Shown here piece by piece: positions 42,061-54,508 of a stretch of 64,000 nucleotides of DNA; position 1 is the first letter of the stretch, and each line of letters opens with the position of its first letter. The position numbers and the translations under genes are program-made. Below the pieces are notes generated by a model. The model was given only the letters and a program-made list of their open reading frames with translations. It was not told the origin of the DNA and ran no database searches. This stretch comes from Podocnemis expansa (lineage: Eukaryota > Chordata > Testudines > Podocnemididae): the NCBI GenBank assembly GCA_007922195.1, contig ML682067.1, positions 9,037,405 through 9,101,404 of the forward strand. Direction: 5' to 3'.

Positions 42061-43275
42061 CCAGGACCTGAAAGAAAACAAATTTTAAGTAAAACTGTAG
42101 TTTAACTTTAAGTATTTTAATTTACTTTAAAAGGACTGTGTGAACTTCACTTTAGTTTATGTGTAATAGTATTGTGAACCAAAAAATCAGTTGTATTCTT
42201 CCAGTTAGATGGAAAGCACCTTTGTTCTGTTAGGTCACCTGGTCCAGTCCCTTGTGCTGTGGAAAGATTTAAATATTCTGAATCTAAATGAAAAGCTAAA
42301 GTTAACATTTTCATGTTTATTTTGTATTACTGTAACCTAAATCCAGTACTACGTTTGAACAGCCACTTTTCTTTTTAATAATCTTTTTATTTTCAAAATG
42401 TTTTACAAGCATTTTCCAATGAACCCTTACAGTATCTCTGAGATTGGCAGTTAAACGTTATATTATATTTCCTGTATTACAGATAAGAAAACTGAAGAAA
42501 AGTTATAGATGAACTAGAAAAAAAGAAACAAAAAATTGAACAGAACAAATTTCTGTGCAGATGTAGCCATAAAGAGCCTACTAGCACTGGTAGCATAGTA
42601 TAAGATCTTTAAAATGTCTTTGTTCCCCTTTGTGAAATCATTTGGTACTTATTTCCTGTTTTATTGGGGGTATCCCACAAAATGTCATCTGTAATTTCAG
42701 CTATTACACAATTCATGAACTGAAATGAGATTTCAGAGATTTATGATGTTGCATTCCGGGATCTCTTCAGCAAAATAGAAAATATTAAGAGGATTTCACA
42801 GGAAGTAATGAGAAAAAAAGTTAGTGTATTTGTGCCAAATGCTCTTTACAGCTTGATTGCTGAGGGCTCAGAACTAATCTGTACTAAAATCTATTTTCAG
42901 GGGTGTGACAAACTGCTCCCCACATCCACTCTGGTGTGCCTCTTTGACCACCCAGTTCCCACCCCTGAGCCCCAATTCACCCTGCTTTGCCAAGTGACCA
43001 CTCACTCCTGAGTCAGTCCATTCTGGCCTCTAGCATGCATTTGGTCCCAAGCAGTGGGTGTATGCTCTCTGGCTACTTGAGGATGGTCCCCCAGCAAGCA
43101 CCCCCGGCATCAGTTACCATAACAGGAGCCACTGTCTAGCAGGGGTCAGCAACTTTTGCAGACCCCCTGTGCCGGCCCCTTCTCCTTGACTGTCATTCAG
43201 TGCCAGCGGCTCCCTCCACAGAAATAAAAGCGGTGGCTGCCCGAAGATTTGGTGCCAGCCGTGGCTGGAGTCAAT
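42061..43275. other. unannotated intronic sequence with small repeat scraps
   Basis: At about 42222-42275 a CR1 3'-end-like scrap is present (CACCTGGTCCAGTCCCTTGT). At 43142 CAGGGGTCAGCAACTTTTGC looks like a hAT end. Nothing coding was found. Confidence 0.35.
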
Positions 43276-43660
43276 GGCTGTGTTCACACACAGGCATTAT
43301 TTCGATACAAGTTGTGTCGAAACAACTTGTATTGAAATAATGCCTTATTTCGAAATAACTTAATTAGAATTAACAGTTTGTTAATTCGAATTAAGGAAAA
43401 AAGCTGAAAGCGAAATAGCAGTTTCAGGCAACAGTTATTTCGAAACAAGTCACTGTTGTTTTGAAACAACATGTTCGGACGGCATTGTTTCGAAACAATC
43501 ATTTCGAAACAACATTGCTTCGACCCCACATGGGGTTTAAGTTGTTTCGAAACAACGGGTGCCATTGTTTCGAAACAACCGTGCGTCGTGTGAACAGGGT
43601 ATTTCTTATTTCGAAACAACCTCTGTTGTTTCGAAATAAGAGTGCCGTGTGAACACAGCC
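43276..43660. mobile_element. fold-back MITE, TTTCGAAA family, copy 4
   Basis: Ends GGCTGTGTTCACACAC and GTGTGAACACAGCC. It iterates TTATTTCGAAATAA and TTGTTTCGAAACAA words, with TTAATTCGAATTAA at the switch. Flanks AAT/AGT could be a decayed 3-bp duplication. Very similar to the copy at 21957. Confidence 0.85.
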
Positions 43661-44091
43661 AGTGTTCCCTCTAAGCTGCGCAGCCACGCATCCCCCGCCA
43701 CTGCCTGGTGCAGGGAACACTGCTGGCTGCTCACGGCCAGCAGCTGCAGTCCCTGCCCAGCTGGAAGACAAAGTCTTCCCGCCGACTGAGAGCTGCTCTG
43801 AGCTGGGAGTTTTTAAAATTCCTGCTTGGGCTAAGCTCTCACTGAGCATACACAGAGTCTCTGCGCATGCTTAAAGAGACTCCTGTGGCCAGGGCCCAGG
43901 CTGTGCTGCTCCAGTGGCCAGGTAAGGGGGCGAAGAGGGAGAGGCGATTGGGGACAGAGCAGGACAGCCAGCCATGAAAGGGGGCAGAGAGTTGGAGGGA
44001 AGATGGGGTTATGCTGGCTGGAGGAGGCATGGAGGGTCACTCAGCCAGCAGCATGTTGCTCAGCTGCCTCCGGGCCTTAGAGGGAGCATTG
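43660..44091. mobile_element. hAT-like element, CAGTGTTCCCTCTAAG ends
   Basis: Left end CAGTGTTCCCTCTAAGCTG and right end CCTTAGAGGGAGCATTG are inverted. Its left edge abuts the fold-back MITE. No clear 8-bp duplication. A good splice-donor-like GCCAGGTAAGGGGG lies at about 43916. Confidence 0.55.
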
Positions 44092-44109
44092 GCTGGAGGT
44101 TGGGGGACA

Positions 44110-44545
44110 GAGAGGGGGGCGCTTCCCTGGCATGCTGCTAAGAGGAGCCAGTCATGGAAAGAAAGTGCCTGCAGTAGCTGTTCTTGGCAGCATGCCTGGG
44201 GACAGGGGTCCCCAGGGGTGCAATGGAAAGAAGCTGCCTGGAGCAGCTCCTGTTGGGGGGTCCCCAGACATGCTGAGGAAAGAAGCTATCCAGAGTGGCT
44301 TCTTGGTGGCTGTACACCGTGGAAAGAAGCCGTCTCAGGCATCTTTCCACACCATGCCTGGAACATGGGCATGGTGGGGACCATCCATGCCCCAGCTGCC
44401 CAGGAAAGAAGCTGCCCAGAGTGGCTTTCAGTGGCAGGAGCCTCAATTTCTGTGGCATTGCAGAGGGTGCCATGTGCTTCTCCGAATGGGCTCTTGTACC
44501 ACTGTCGGCACACGTGCCAGAGATTGCCCACCTCTGATCTACAGA
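44110..44545 (-). repeat. GGAAAGAAGC dispersed repeat, copy 2
   Basis: Units such as ATGGAAAGAAGCTGCCTGGA and GGAAAGAAGCTGCCCAGAGT recur every 65-75 bp. The far end GCCAGAGATTGCCCACCTCT is the inverse of the start of copy 1, so this copy is inverted. Confidence 0.55.
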
Positions 44546-44579
44546 GATTGGGAACTGCTCCCAACCACCGTACACTCAA

Positions 44580-45328
44580 GTCCATCCATTTAACAAAGAA
44601 ATGGATAGTGCTCAGCCTTCTCCTCTCATGCCCTCTAAAGATTACACAGCTTTAGATAAAACAACTTTTAGTTTATTGATCAGATTATAATTCTAAGTGA
44701 GAATATGGCCAATCATGGCAGAAGCACAATATAAATGAATCAGGAGTGACCACAAGGAAATAAGTAAGACATGCAGACTACCCTAATATCTCTACTTAAA
44801 CTGACTTCATAGTTCAAGTTCAAACTCAAGGTGTTCAGCTGTCAGATGTTCATACAGCTAGTCTCTGCCTGTGACCAGGCAGGGCCCAGATCTTGCTTGA
44901 AGTTGTTTCAAGATGGAGAACCCCAGGCCAAAAGCCTCAAATCTTTCCAAGTGTTTTTCTTTTCCTCCAAACCCCCTCAGCCCCTCCCTTTCTGGGCAGA
45001 GGCGATACCTTTGTTTCTTCCCAGCCACCCCAATTACCATGCCTTTGCTACTTTTGCTTGGTATTCACTGGCCTTCTGCTGCTGAGAGAGTTCTGTCTGT
45101 CCCCCTTCCCCCTTGGCAATGGAAAACACATTACACATCTGTGCACATGCATGAAGTTGCAGGAAGCATATCATACTAATCATGTAGAATAGGTCATGAG
45201 CATCCATAAAGAAACACTGCATGGTGTAACTGGCAACAGATCATACAATCACAGTGTACAGGTGAACAGAAAATCATATATATCATAACCCAGGCTGCAC
45301 AGATGTGCATCTTTTTTTTTTTTTTTTT
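44580..45328. repeat. possible LTR-type repeat and poly-T tract
   Basis: A block without coding potential has TTTAGTTTATTGATC near 44670, resembling an antisense polyadenylation region. A run of 17 T lies at 45312-45328. Weak call. Confidence 0.25.
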
Positions 45329-45599
45329 GGCTTTATTTTTAAGTGAGTTGCCTATAAATCAGTGAAAGTCAGAAACAGAATTTCCTGATTCTAAGTTACA
45401 GTTCTGTGCTCAAATCTGCAGACCATGGTTTCTCAGTCTGTTTGGGGGAAGGCTGCACTAAGATTTAAGGGAGTTATAATCATTCTTCCTTTCTTCCTGT
45501 ATTGCTGGGTGAGAAGGAGGTGTCCCAAAAGTTATAGGATGGAGGATCCTGAAAGTTTTTCTTGTTGCACCATAGGGTTCTACTATGCCAGAGTTTGAG

Positions 45600-45690
45600 A
45601 ACCTCTGCACTAGTTGGAGTTTAGGGTCAGAAGGGACCACCAGATCATTTCATCTGCCATGTATATCGCAAGCATCCAACACCACACCAC
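45600..45690 (-). mobile_element. CR1 LINE 3' end fragment
   Basis: GGGTCAGAAGGGACCACCAG and ATCATTTCATCTGCC resemble the inverse of the CR1 3' end, found widely in reptile genomes. Confidence 0.5.
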
Positions 45691-45699
45691 ACAACACCC

Positions 45700-46466
45700 T
45701 GGTGGTGTAGCCAGGCTCTCTGGTGCACAGGGCCTAATCAAATTTGTTGCCCTCTCCACCATACCTCATGCCCCTTCCCCACATTGTGGAGCCCCCTGCA
45801 CAGGGAAGAAGGGGTCCCAGATCCAGCTGCCCCAGGGAGGCTGGGATCTCAAAGGGCCAGTCCCCCAGGCTCTGCTGCCAGGGCCAGATTAGAGGGACCC
45901 CAGCCTGGGCTGCCCAGTTTTGGGGCTCTGTCTGGTGTCCCCACCTTCCCAGCAAATGGGCCAGACTGGTGGCAGGCAGCCATGTCCTGAGGCGCTGGAG
46001 GAGGGGGGACCCGTTCAGTGCTGGGGGTGCAGAGCCAGAGGCCACCTTCCCTTTGCTGAGAAGCAGCATTTTCCAGCCCCTGCCTGCTTCTGGCCAGCAC
46101 AGGCAGGCTGGTGTGTGGCTGCTGGCTGGCGTGAGGAGTGCTAGAGGCTGCTCCATCCCCAGGCCCTGTAAAGCAGCAGGCACACACTGGCCCTGCCCAC
46201 TGGGGTAGTCCAGCAGCCAACCAGGGGTGGGATGGGGGCTGGAAAACGTTGTTCCTTAGTGGAAGGAGGGCAGTCTGTTGTCCTGCCGCCCACCAGCACT
46301 TAACACCCCCCCCTCACTTTCCACCTCCCACCAGGCTGGGAGCTGGGAGGACAGGAGTGCCACGTGGCTCCTTGAAAATGGATACCCAGGGCAGGGCCCC
46401 TCTAATCCAGCCCTGGTGTGGTGCTGATCCCCGCCTCCCCAACCACCTGTCCTTGCTACATCACTG
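45700..46466. mobile_element. hAT-like non-autonomous element
   Basis: Left end TGGTGGTGTAGCCAGG and right end CCTTGCTACATCACTG. Flanks CAACACCC and CAGCACCC form an 8-bp duplication with one mismatch. The interior is GC-rich; large frames on both strands look like composition artefacts. Confidence 0.6.
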
Positions 46467-47515
46467 CAGCACCCCCATGCTAAAGCCAACAAGAGAAATG
46501 AGTCCAAGTTTGCCCATGGTAGGTTAGACTATGCTGTGCCACAGACAAAGAATAATTTACACTTTGCTCTCTTCAGTATCTGTTCACAAACTTCATTAGC
46601 ATGTCCTCCCTGAGTTATTCTTTTTCAGAAGGCCATGCATATTCACCTCACCTATTCTGCATACAGTGTGTTTTTGTTTCCAAGTCCTTTCGTATCATAG
46701 TTGCTTTTGTCTACTCTCCACTTTCAATGTCCACAGTAATCATAAATGACCTCCATATTTCAGATGTTCTGGTATCCCTAGTGCGGAATAAGAGGAGTAG
46801 TTACCTTCCTGAATTTTCACATGAAACTCCATTTATAAAACTCATTCTTGTATTTGTATTGCAAGTGAATATTTCATACATACAATTTCAAACTCATTTT
46901 TTCCTTATTTATGTCCTTGACTCATACTGATTATATTTCTATTCCTTTCCAAAGAACACCCAGAGATATGGGTAAAGGAAAAGATGCAAATCATATCTTA
47001 GTTTTATACAGGAGGCAATTAGTGTGGACTCTTAAGCTTTGGATTCTGATAGCTTTAAAAAAATTTCACAGAGGAATTCTTGGCAAGATTACCAACAATC
47101 AAATTTCAGCTTTCAGGCAAATTATCTTGAGTTCTGTAGTTAAAATTATTAATTGTATATTGGAGGTTTAACATACTATTAAAACAGTAAAGGACAATTT
47201 GTTTACTGGGAACTCTGCAATGAATCTATGCAAGACTGAAGAAAATCCTGTTCACATGATGAGGGCACACCTGTCCCCAGCTACTTCTCAAATTCTTCAC
47301 CTGCTTCTGAGCATGAAAGTTTTGAGATCATCATTTTCAATGTTATTTGAAGAACTGTCAATTAAAGTATTTCAGTGAATGATGTCACAGCATCAAGCAA
47401 TCGGTTTTATTTTTTACTGTGATGACATTAATGCCAGACCTTCCACTTTCTAGAGTGGTATTTCTGAAATACACAACTTAAAACAGCCACTAGAGCTGGT
47501 CCATGATTAGGTAGG
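46467..47515. other. unannotated AT-rich intronic sequence
   Basis: No coding region recognised. The 109-codon frame at 46601-46930 has no motif or homologue I can name. Confidence 0.45.
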
Positions 47516-47517
47516 TA

Positions 47518-48310
47518 AGTACCTTATATACTCATATAAGATGAGATTTTTATGCCTTGAAATTGCCTTTAAAAAAGGCACTTAGCTTATACACAGTTAA
47601 GACCAGCAGAGCAGCCCCAGCCCAGGAGTTTTTAAATCTCCCACCCTGAGCATGCATGTCAGAGCCATGTTCGGGAGTCAGGGGTTAAAGTAAGGAGCGG
47701 GAGCCCCAGCATGTGTCCTATCTGATGGAGTGGCCAGGTAAGTGAGCCCTGGGTGGGGGGGCAGGGTCAGCCTGGGAGAGCCAGCATCAGGGCCCAGGGC
47801 TTGGGGGAAGTCCAGGGAAATGGTGGCATGCTCGAGGGTTGGGGGGAGTCCAGGGAAGCAGTGGCAGGCCTGGAGGTTGGAGGGAGTCCAGGGAAGTGGC
47901 GTTAGGTTGGGAGATGTTGGGGAAAGTAGTGCAGGCTGGGGGCTGTTGGGGAAGGCAGCAGCTGGCCCAGGGGGATGTGAGGGAGAGTGGCAGCTGGCCT
48001 GGGAGGTGTTGGGGAAAGCGGAGGCTGGCCCGGGGGAGTGATCAGGAAGGTGGCGACTGGCCCGGGGTTGTTGGGGAAAGTGGCAGCAGGCCAGAGGGGT
48101 CAGGGAAAGCGGTGGCAGAATGGGGGGTTAGGGAGGGTGTCAGGGACTCCAGGGGAAGCTGGCGGCATGGGGTGGGGATTAGGGGCACAAGGCCATGAGG
48201 GGACTTCGGCTTATATGCGGGCCACCCTTCCCCTTCCCCCTGTTTTGAGGGCTTTAGAAGCAGGGGGTCAGCCTACATGCAGATCAGCTTATATGTGAGT
48301 ATACACAGTA
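47518..48310. mobile_element. possible DNA transposon with AT-rich ends and G-rich body
   Basis: Left end TACCTTATATACTCATATAA and right end GCTTATATGTGAGTATACAC are approximately inverted. The middle has imperfect repeats of GGGGAAGGCAGCAGCTGG type. CAGGGGTTAAAGTAAGGAGC at 47669 resembles the hAT family at 54509, and GCCAGGTAAGTGAGCCCTGG at 47731 is a splice-donor-like match. Confidence 0.4.
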
Positions 48311-48854
48311 CTATGAGTCTGTTTATACTGAATTTTGTTTTCTCCAATACCAAGACTTTTCAGGTAAGTTTAAATCGTTCTTTAGCATTATGACATCTAG
48401 GCAATCCAGAAAACTGGAGCTACAAGGATTCTGTTAGAATTGTTGACCTTTCAGAAGACTGTAAAGAAAATGGCTCAGATTATTTGTCTGACAAATATGA
48501 CAAATGGTGAGATTCACAAAACCCTTCATAAAAAGAACATTATATCCGCTCATGTTTATCTGTCAATTCTGCATTTAAAATCAGTGAAAAATTATAATCC
48601 TTTTCCATAATTTTCCAGGCAATGGTGTTTTCTGTGAGCATTGTAGCATAAGCAAATTATTGTAATAGTTTTTCAAGATAAGTGATGGGATGTCTAAAAA
48701 CAAAGGCAAGCATCCAGTCCAATCCAACAGAGACAGCAGGATATTAGGGAACTGTCTGCTTCTTGCAGTAGTGGACTGAAGATCTCCTAGAACTGCTATA
48801 TGTATTTTTGGAGAGCCTTCTCAAGTAGATCAGTCTTTCACATTTCCTCTCAAA

Positions 48855-49243
48855 GGGTGCCTCTACGCTGGAGCCTTAGGTTGACTTAAGGAAGGTTAAG
48901 TCAACCTACAGACTTCTGTGGCCACATAGGGCTTTTATTAAGTTGACTTATGCACCTCCTTAAGTCAACTTAATAACACCACCTCTGAAGGTTGACTTAA
49001 TGCTTAAGTCAACCTTATTAAGTTAACTTAAGTCAATGTAGACAGGGAGACCCCTTAAGTTGACCTCATTAGCACTTCTCTGGTGCAGTACAGGATGGCT
49101 ACCCACAATGCACCACTCCTCCGTCAACCTAACACCTGCCAATGTGGATGCAGGCAGTCAACAGGAGTTTTCAATGTGGACTCTGTAAGTCAACTTGACA
49201 AGTTTGATGTTAAGTTGACAGAGCCTCAAGTGTAGACATTCCC
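48855..49243. mobile_element. fold-back MITE, AAGTCGACTT family, copy 2
   Basis: Ends GGGTGCCTCTACGCTGGAG and CTCAAGTGTAGACATTCCC. Arms repeat TTAAGTTGACTTAA and TTAAGTCAACTTAA words. Flanks AAA/AAG are a near 3-bp duplication. Confidence 0.75.
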
Positions 49244-49297
49244 AAGGGCAATTACACCACAGATGGTTGTAGTATGGAGTAGGAACACTGGTAATCG

Positions 49298-49450
49298 CAG
49301 AATCAGAGAAAGTGGAAGGGACCATGAAAGGTCATCATGTCCGGCCCCTGCACTCATGGCAGGAAAAAGTACCATCTTAAACCATCCTTGACAGGTGTTT
49401 GTCTAACCTACTCTTAAAAACTGCCAATGATGCAGATTCCACAATGGCTG
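49298..49450 (-). mobile_element. CR1 LINE 3' fragment
   Basis: CACTCATGGCAGG, GACAGGTGTTTGTCTAACCT and ACTCTTAAAAACTGCCAATG align with the CR1 fragment at 13193-13330. Confidence 0.75.
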
Positions 49451-49684
49451 GAATGCAGTTGTGTAGTAACTGATCAGATTATTGCTCGTGTCTATATGGT
49501 TTCCATGAAACTCTGAGTGAGAGTTAAGAAAAAGACCTCATTTTCAGTTTTAGTCCATGAGCTGTGTGAGTTTGTGGGACATTTGTATGATAGCAAAAGT
49601 CTTTGTGTAGATACAGTTTTACCAGCATAAAAGTATTTTTGCTACAACTTCGCTCTCCCAACCAGTATAAGATATGCCAGGAAG

Positions 49685-49853
49685 CAGGAGTGCTGCTGGC
49701 CCCAAAAAAGATCCGGGGCTCTGGCACTGAGACTCAGGGCTTGCACATCGCTGCTGCAGCTGCTGCCACAAGCAGCCCGGTGGCAGACCCAGGGCCTGGG
49801 CACTGAGACTTGGGGGCTTACGCCCCATAAGCCCAGCACCAGCGACGCCCTTG
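49685..49853. mobile_element. hAT-like MITE, 169 bp
   Basis: Ends CAGGAGTGCTGCTGG and CCAGCGACGCCCTTG-like. Flanks CCAGGAAG and CCAAGAAG form an 8-bp duplication with one mismatch. Confidence 0.6.
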
Positions 49854-50187
49854 CCAAGAAGAGTACTTTTTTGCTGATATAAACTGCATCTACTCAAGGA
49901 AGGCATTGCTGGTATTGCTGTTCTGGCAAAAATTTTAAGGATAGGCTACTCTGAAGTTTTGTTGGCTGTTAAAGAAGGAAGTTCTGGAGTTTGCATGGGA
50001 GAATAATCACATTTTGCCCTTATATAACATCTTTCAATGGGGGAATCTCAAAGTGAGTGAGTGTATAACCTTCAATTTGCAGCTAGAGATGCTGAGGATT
50101 AAATAGTTGTCACTTGCCCAGAGATTCATAATGAGAGCTATTGGCTGTCAGTTCTCTAGACTTGCAGTTCTTGAGTCTATCTTCTAG
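49854..50187. other. unannotated intronic sequence
   Basis: I see no coding region or repeat end. Confidence 0.5.
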
Positions 50188-50775
50188 AGCATTGGTTCCC
50201 AACCTTTTCAGTAACACAGCACACTTCAATGGCTATGTCTACACTTAGATTGTTAAATTGACTTAACTTAAATCAAACTAATTAAATCAAGCTAATAAAC
50301 ATTAAATCGATTTAAGTTAAATCAGTTTAACACATCCGCACTAGAAACACAAATCAAACAAGCATATCCATGCATAGGACTTGCTAGTTTGATGTAGGAG
50401 ACAGGTACCATGAGAGATGTGGCAAGATGGTCCCCAAGAAAGGCCATGCCTTCACCCAATATATAGAAAGAGGAGGGCACTCTAGGAGGAAGAAGGTCAA
50501 AAAGTGTTAAATCAAAATAATAGTTAAATTGAAATAATGCGGCTATACTGCATTACTTTGATATAACAGTTTTGATATAAAACCAGGTTTTATTATTTTG
50601 AAATGACCATTTCTTATTGTGATGTGAGGGAGCTTCTCATTTTGAAATAAGGAAGGCTGGTGTGGACCTGCCCTTCTTTAAATCAAATTAATCAGCATTA
50701 TTTCGATTTAAAGATTAAGTGTGGAGATACCCAATGAGACAAATGATTCCATGGCACACCCCCCTTTTTTTTTCA
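50188..50775. mobile_element. hAT-like element (CATTGGTTCCCAACC end) with nested MITE
   Basis: GCATTGGTTCCCAACCTTTT on the left resembles the 207-bp hAT-like MITE; past the nested MITE, GATTCCATGGCACACCC continues the same family. The right inverted end is not preserved clearly. Confidence 0.5.
50231..50732. mobile_element. fold-back MITE, AAATCGATTT family
   Basis: Ends GGCTATGTCTACACTTAG and TAAGTGTGGAGATACCC; a perfect 3-bp duplication AAT flanks it (50228-50230, 50733-50735). Arms repeat AATCGATTTAA, TTAAATCAAACT and TTGAAATAA words. The centre has a unique filler. Confidence 0.8.
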
Positions 50776-51202
50776 GCTGAACTGATTGGTCATAAACATC
50801 ACATTTACTATGGTTACAATTTTACTAGAGATGATTGCAACACAGTACATACAACAAGCTAAAGAAGGATCAAATGCATTAATGTTTCAAATCTACTGGA
50901 ATAAAAGACATGTCATCTCAGTTTTGCTTTTTGGCCACCTGCATTTAGAACAATCACGTTTTAGAATTGGAAGACTGATACCTCACTTTTAATTCGATGA
51001 CTGATTTTCACAAGTTTTATGAGGTTTAATTTTGCTTGGATAGAATATTGTTTAAGATGAAACGATGTTTGTTTTACATTGATTTTCATTACCTTTTGTG
51101 ATATATTGAGGCCAGAGGGCAGTAGGAGAGCCATAGAAGGGAGATATATAAGCCCCAGAATGCTCCAAGCTCTGTTCCCTGCAAATTAGCAAGCATTAAT
51201 TA

Positions 51203-51251
51203 AGGATCTCATGAGGTCCCTTCCAACCCTATGATTTTATGATTCTATAGA
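51203..51251 (+). mobile_element. CR1 LINE 3' tip
   Basis: GGATCTCATGAGGTCCCTTC, CAACCCTATGATTTTATGAT and TCTATAG are the CR1 3' terminus with its short repeat tail. A hAT-like MITE inserted at its very end. Confidence 0.75.
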
Positions 51252-51252
51252 C

Positions 51253-51439
51253 CAGGGGTGGCCAAACTTATGGAACTCAAGAGCCACACAAGTTGATTAT
51301 TAGACCTTCAAGAGCTGCAGTGAGGCATACAGCCATATACTTTTACCTAGTAAATTGATTTGCTGACATTCTTCCAGGAGACACACTTTTTCATTCAAGA
51401 GCCACATGTGGCTCCTGAGCCGCAGTTTGGCCATGCCTG
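51253..51439. mobile_element. hAT-like MITE, 187 bp
   Basis: Inverted ends CAGGGGTGGCCAAACT and AGTTTGGCCATGCCTG. A perfect 8-bp duplication CTATAGAC flanks it (51245-51252, 51440-51447). Confidence 0.9.
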
Positions 51440-51950
51440 CTATAGACAGTTAGTAGCAGCTGAGGATAATCAAGGCCCAGCCAGGCACCTGATAAGAATG
51501 CCTGGCTCCAGGCAGATAGGGCACTAGCTGGAGGTGGAGTTAGAGGAGTACTGTGTTGAGCTGAGGAGTGTGGTGTGGTGCAGAGCAGCAGGAGAACAGT
51601 GTTGAGTAGAAGACCTGAGAGATGCTTGGAGGAAGACCCCAGAAGGGGAAGAGCTTTTGAAAAAGGATTGACGTGTTTCAAGGCACTGGGGAAGTCGGTT
51701 ACCAGAAGCTGGAAGGACAGAGTGGAGGGGAAAGTAGCCCAGGGGGAAAAGTGCAGCTGTGAGTACAGCATTCGTAACAAGTAGCTGCCATTTGTAGGGC
51801 CCCTGAGCTAGGACCTGGAAGAGTGGGTGGGCCTGGGTCCTTACCCCCTCCCCTTTCTTGACGCACCAGACCCCACTGGAGGAGCCTTTCTCTCATTGGG
51901 AAGACAAAGTAACTGGTGGTGCCCTAACCCACAAGAGCCAGAAGCATGAG
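51440..51950 (+). repeat. possible LTR-element leader region
   Basis: A purine-rich block with GGCCCAGCCAGGCACCTGAT and AATGCCTGGCTCCAGGCAGA; upstream, 51140-51155 reads GAGATATATAAGCCCC (TATA-like). Together this looks like an LTR-retroelement promoter and leader, but ends were not fixed. Confidence 0.3.
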
Positions 51951-53225
51951 ATCCACTAAGGGAACTGATGATTTGCCACTCTTGGTACAAAATTTCACAG
52001 CATGTTTGTACAGTTCTCGCGGCACCACTGCTCTGAAGTCCATACTTTTTCATAGCTCATGTTTGAAAACTCATGCATTTGTTTGTGATGAAATAAATAG
52101 CCCCCAGTCTGAATTGGAATGTATAACATTTTTTCCTGTTGAGTTATTTTGTTAATGTTCATTTTTTAAAATATACTTGAGAATGAACTTCTTGACAAGA
52201 TAGTGTGGTTTTATAAGCATCAGGACCCTAATCCTGAAAGTTACAGCATGGGATGAATCCCTACAACCAGGTGGAACCCCTAAGAGTGTATGTACATGCC
52301 CATATACACACAGTTGCTGGATTAAGGCCTCTGGGTGAAATTGTGACCCCACTGAAGTCAACTAATTTCATTGGGACCAGGATTTCACCCTATATTGTTA
52401 CATCAATTTTCCATATAGTTTAAACATTCATTTTTAAAAGGTTCTAGGCTTTTGCATTACCCAGAGAACCTCTCACAAATCTTCAGCTGAACAGCAGCAG
52501 AAGCAAGGGGTGTGATCTTTACTTTAGTTAGCTGTGAATTCTGCTCCCTAGCACTCTGTTCACCTCAATGAAGTGTTAATTTCAGCACCTAGTTGAAATT
52601 ATTCAATGCTAGCTTTATTAAGTACAGACAGTGTAAAGGCAATTTTTCAAATGCTCAGTAGGACTACTTAGGACCGGGACTGTATTGGTTAACCAGTATT
52701 TGCAGCACAGGGTCTTAAGGCCATGTCTACATGGGAATGTTGCACCAATTTAATTTAGATAGTTTAAAAAACTGATATAATTAAACTGGTGTGAACACTC
52801 TTCACTTTCGAATCCCTTCATGGTCTATCTCAGTGGTCTCCAATCTTTTCCTCTCATGCACACATCCTGCCTCTGTTCCTGTAATATAATGTTTCCATGC
52901 CCCTCAGGCCAGGAGGAGAGTCACAGCTGGGGTCCATGACAGAGACCAGGAGCAGAGCTGCATGCAGGGACTGGTGGCCATGATGCAGCTGGGAACAGGG
53001 TGTTAGCTGGGCAGGTCAGGAGCGATATTGGGGCTCCAAGACTGGAGAAGAGTTGGGGGTGAGAGCAGAGGTGGGTAGCACTCCCTCTCCACCAACTTAT
53101 AGGGGCTGGGCTAGGCTCTACCATACCCCTTGGACATTCTCCTTGCTATTGTAGATGTACTTGCCTCACAGTTCGTGAACCGCTCGCCCATATTCCCCTT
53201 ACCTGTCGTCTCATTCAGCATCTAA
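51951..53225. other. unannotated intronic sequence with short palindromes
   Basis: At 52336-52390 GACCCCACTGAAGTCAACTA and ATTTCATTGGGACCAGGATT form an old inverted motif of about 55 bp, common in reptile genomes. At 52731-52800 GAATGTTGCACCAATTTAA pairs with TTAAACTGGTGTGAACACTC. Confidence 0.4.
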
Positions 53226-53670
53226 AGATTGGCTCCTTCCTCTAGATTAGAAGACTCATGGAACAAGTATGTCACTCTCCATTGCCTACTGGTTAAACTT
53301 CCAAACAAGTGTTGGTGTGCTTTCTCCCATGCCATTCCACATGCTTGGGATAAGCTCCCTGCAGACATCTGAAAAACCACTTCACTGTTTTTCTCCAAAT
53401 CCCAATTTAAAAATTCATCTGCCTTGATATCAACTAAAAACTGATGACACCAATGACTATCGTGATGACCAGTGTAGTCTCATTGTTTCCTTGTACTTCC
53501 GTGCCTGTCTGTATCCCAGTGTTGACTCTTGTCTTATTGTTAGATCAAAGCTGTTTGGGGCAGGGACACTCTTTTTGTTCTGTTTGTACAGCCCCACTAT
53601 AGTGAGGTCCTGGTCCATGATCGGGACTCCTAGGTGCTATGATAACATAAACAATAAATAACTCATTTTA
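53226..53670 (+). repeat. old LINE (CR1/L2 clade) 3' end
   Basis: CCATTCCACATGCTTGGGAT, CTCATTGTTTCCTTGTACTT, GTTTGGGGCAGGGACACTCT, TCCTGGTCCATGATCGGGAC and a final AACAATAAATAA follow a well-known sauropsid LINE 3' tail. Clade assignment is tentative. Confidence 0.5.
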
Positions 53671-54508
53671 AGAATGATTCATTTTATTTCAGCATAAACC
53701 TATTCTCAAGCTATTTTAGCTAAAGGGGGGGGGGATTAAAAAGCCTTGCTTAAACCAAAATAAAAGGGCCCCAAACCTAGTATTACTAGTTTTAACTAAA
53801 TCAGTTTAAGCTTACACTTAGGGTGTGACTGCTACAACTTTCTTACACATGTGAAAATTTATTGGTGGTGCACTGATAAGTATACCATTTTAGGATCTGA
53901 GGGACTTGAGTTCAATTCTGTACTCCACCCCAGATTTCCTGGGTAACCACTGTCTTGTAAACTTCTGTGCCTCAGTTCCTTATCTGTAAAATAAGAGTAA
54001 TAAATAATAGTACTGCCTTAGAGGTGTTGTGAGGTTTGTGTATCCACCTAATGAGTTATACCTATGGAGCTACAGAGAGAGAATTAAATCAGCATATTTC
54101 CCTGTGTATACAAGCCTGAAAAAGCCCAAACAAAGAAAAAAAGCACTGAATTGCTTATCTTTCTAAAAATATTTTAGTGGTGTGAATTTTATTTTGTTTT
54201 CTTTTTTTGTAAACTGAAATAGTTATACCGTTATAGGCCCTAGCATGGAGGCAGTCAGAATTAAAAAGATTTTCATACTGGTTTATTTTGTTCCTCTGAA
54301 ATTCAGTGCAAGGTTTTATTACACCTTTGAAGAGCTTTTGAAAGAATAAAGTGAAACTGCCAACTTCTGCTAAATGCTTTCAAATGCAATGAGAAGGTGG
54401 GGTAAGCAGCAGCCTTGGATTCTATGCTGTTTGGTCGATATAGATAGGGGGCAGTCCTAGTTGGACAGGAATTGAAACGGGGCTTCACAGATCCATTTAG
54501 GGTCCTAC
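53671..54508. other. unannotated intronic sequence
   Basis: AT-rich sequence with no coding region or clear transposon end. Confidence 0.5.

Noticed and set aside
45734..46208. 149- and 154-codon frames on opposite strands
   Set aside because: Mutually overlapping GC-rich frames inside a hAT-like element; no recognisable domain.
46601..46930. 109-codon AT-rich frame on the + strand
   Set aside because: No motif, hydrophobic low-complexity composition, and no supporting promoter or splice context.
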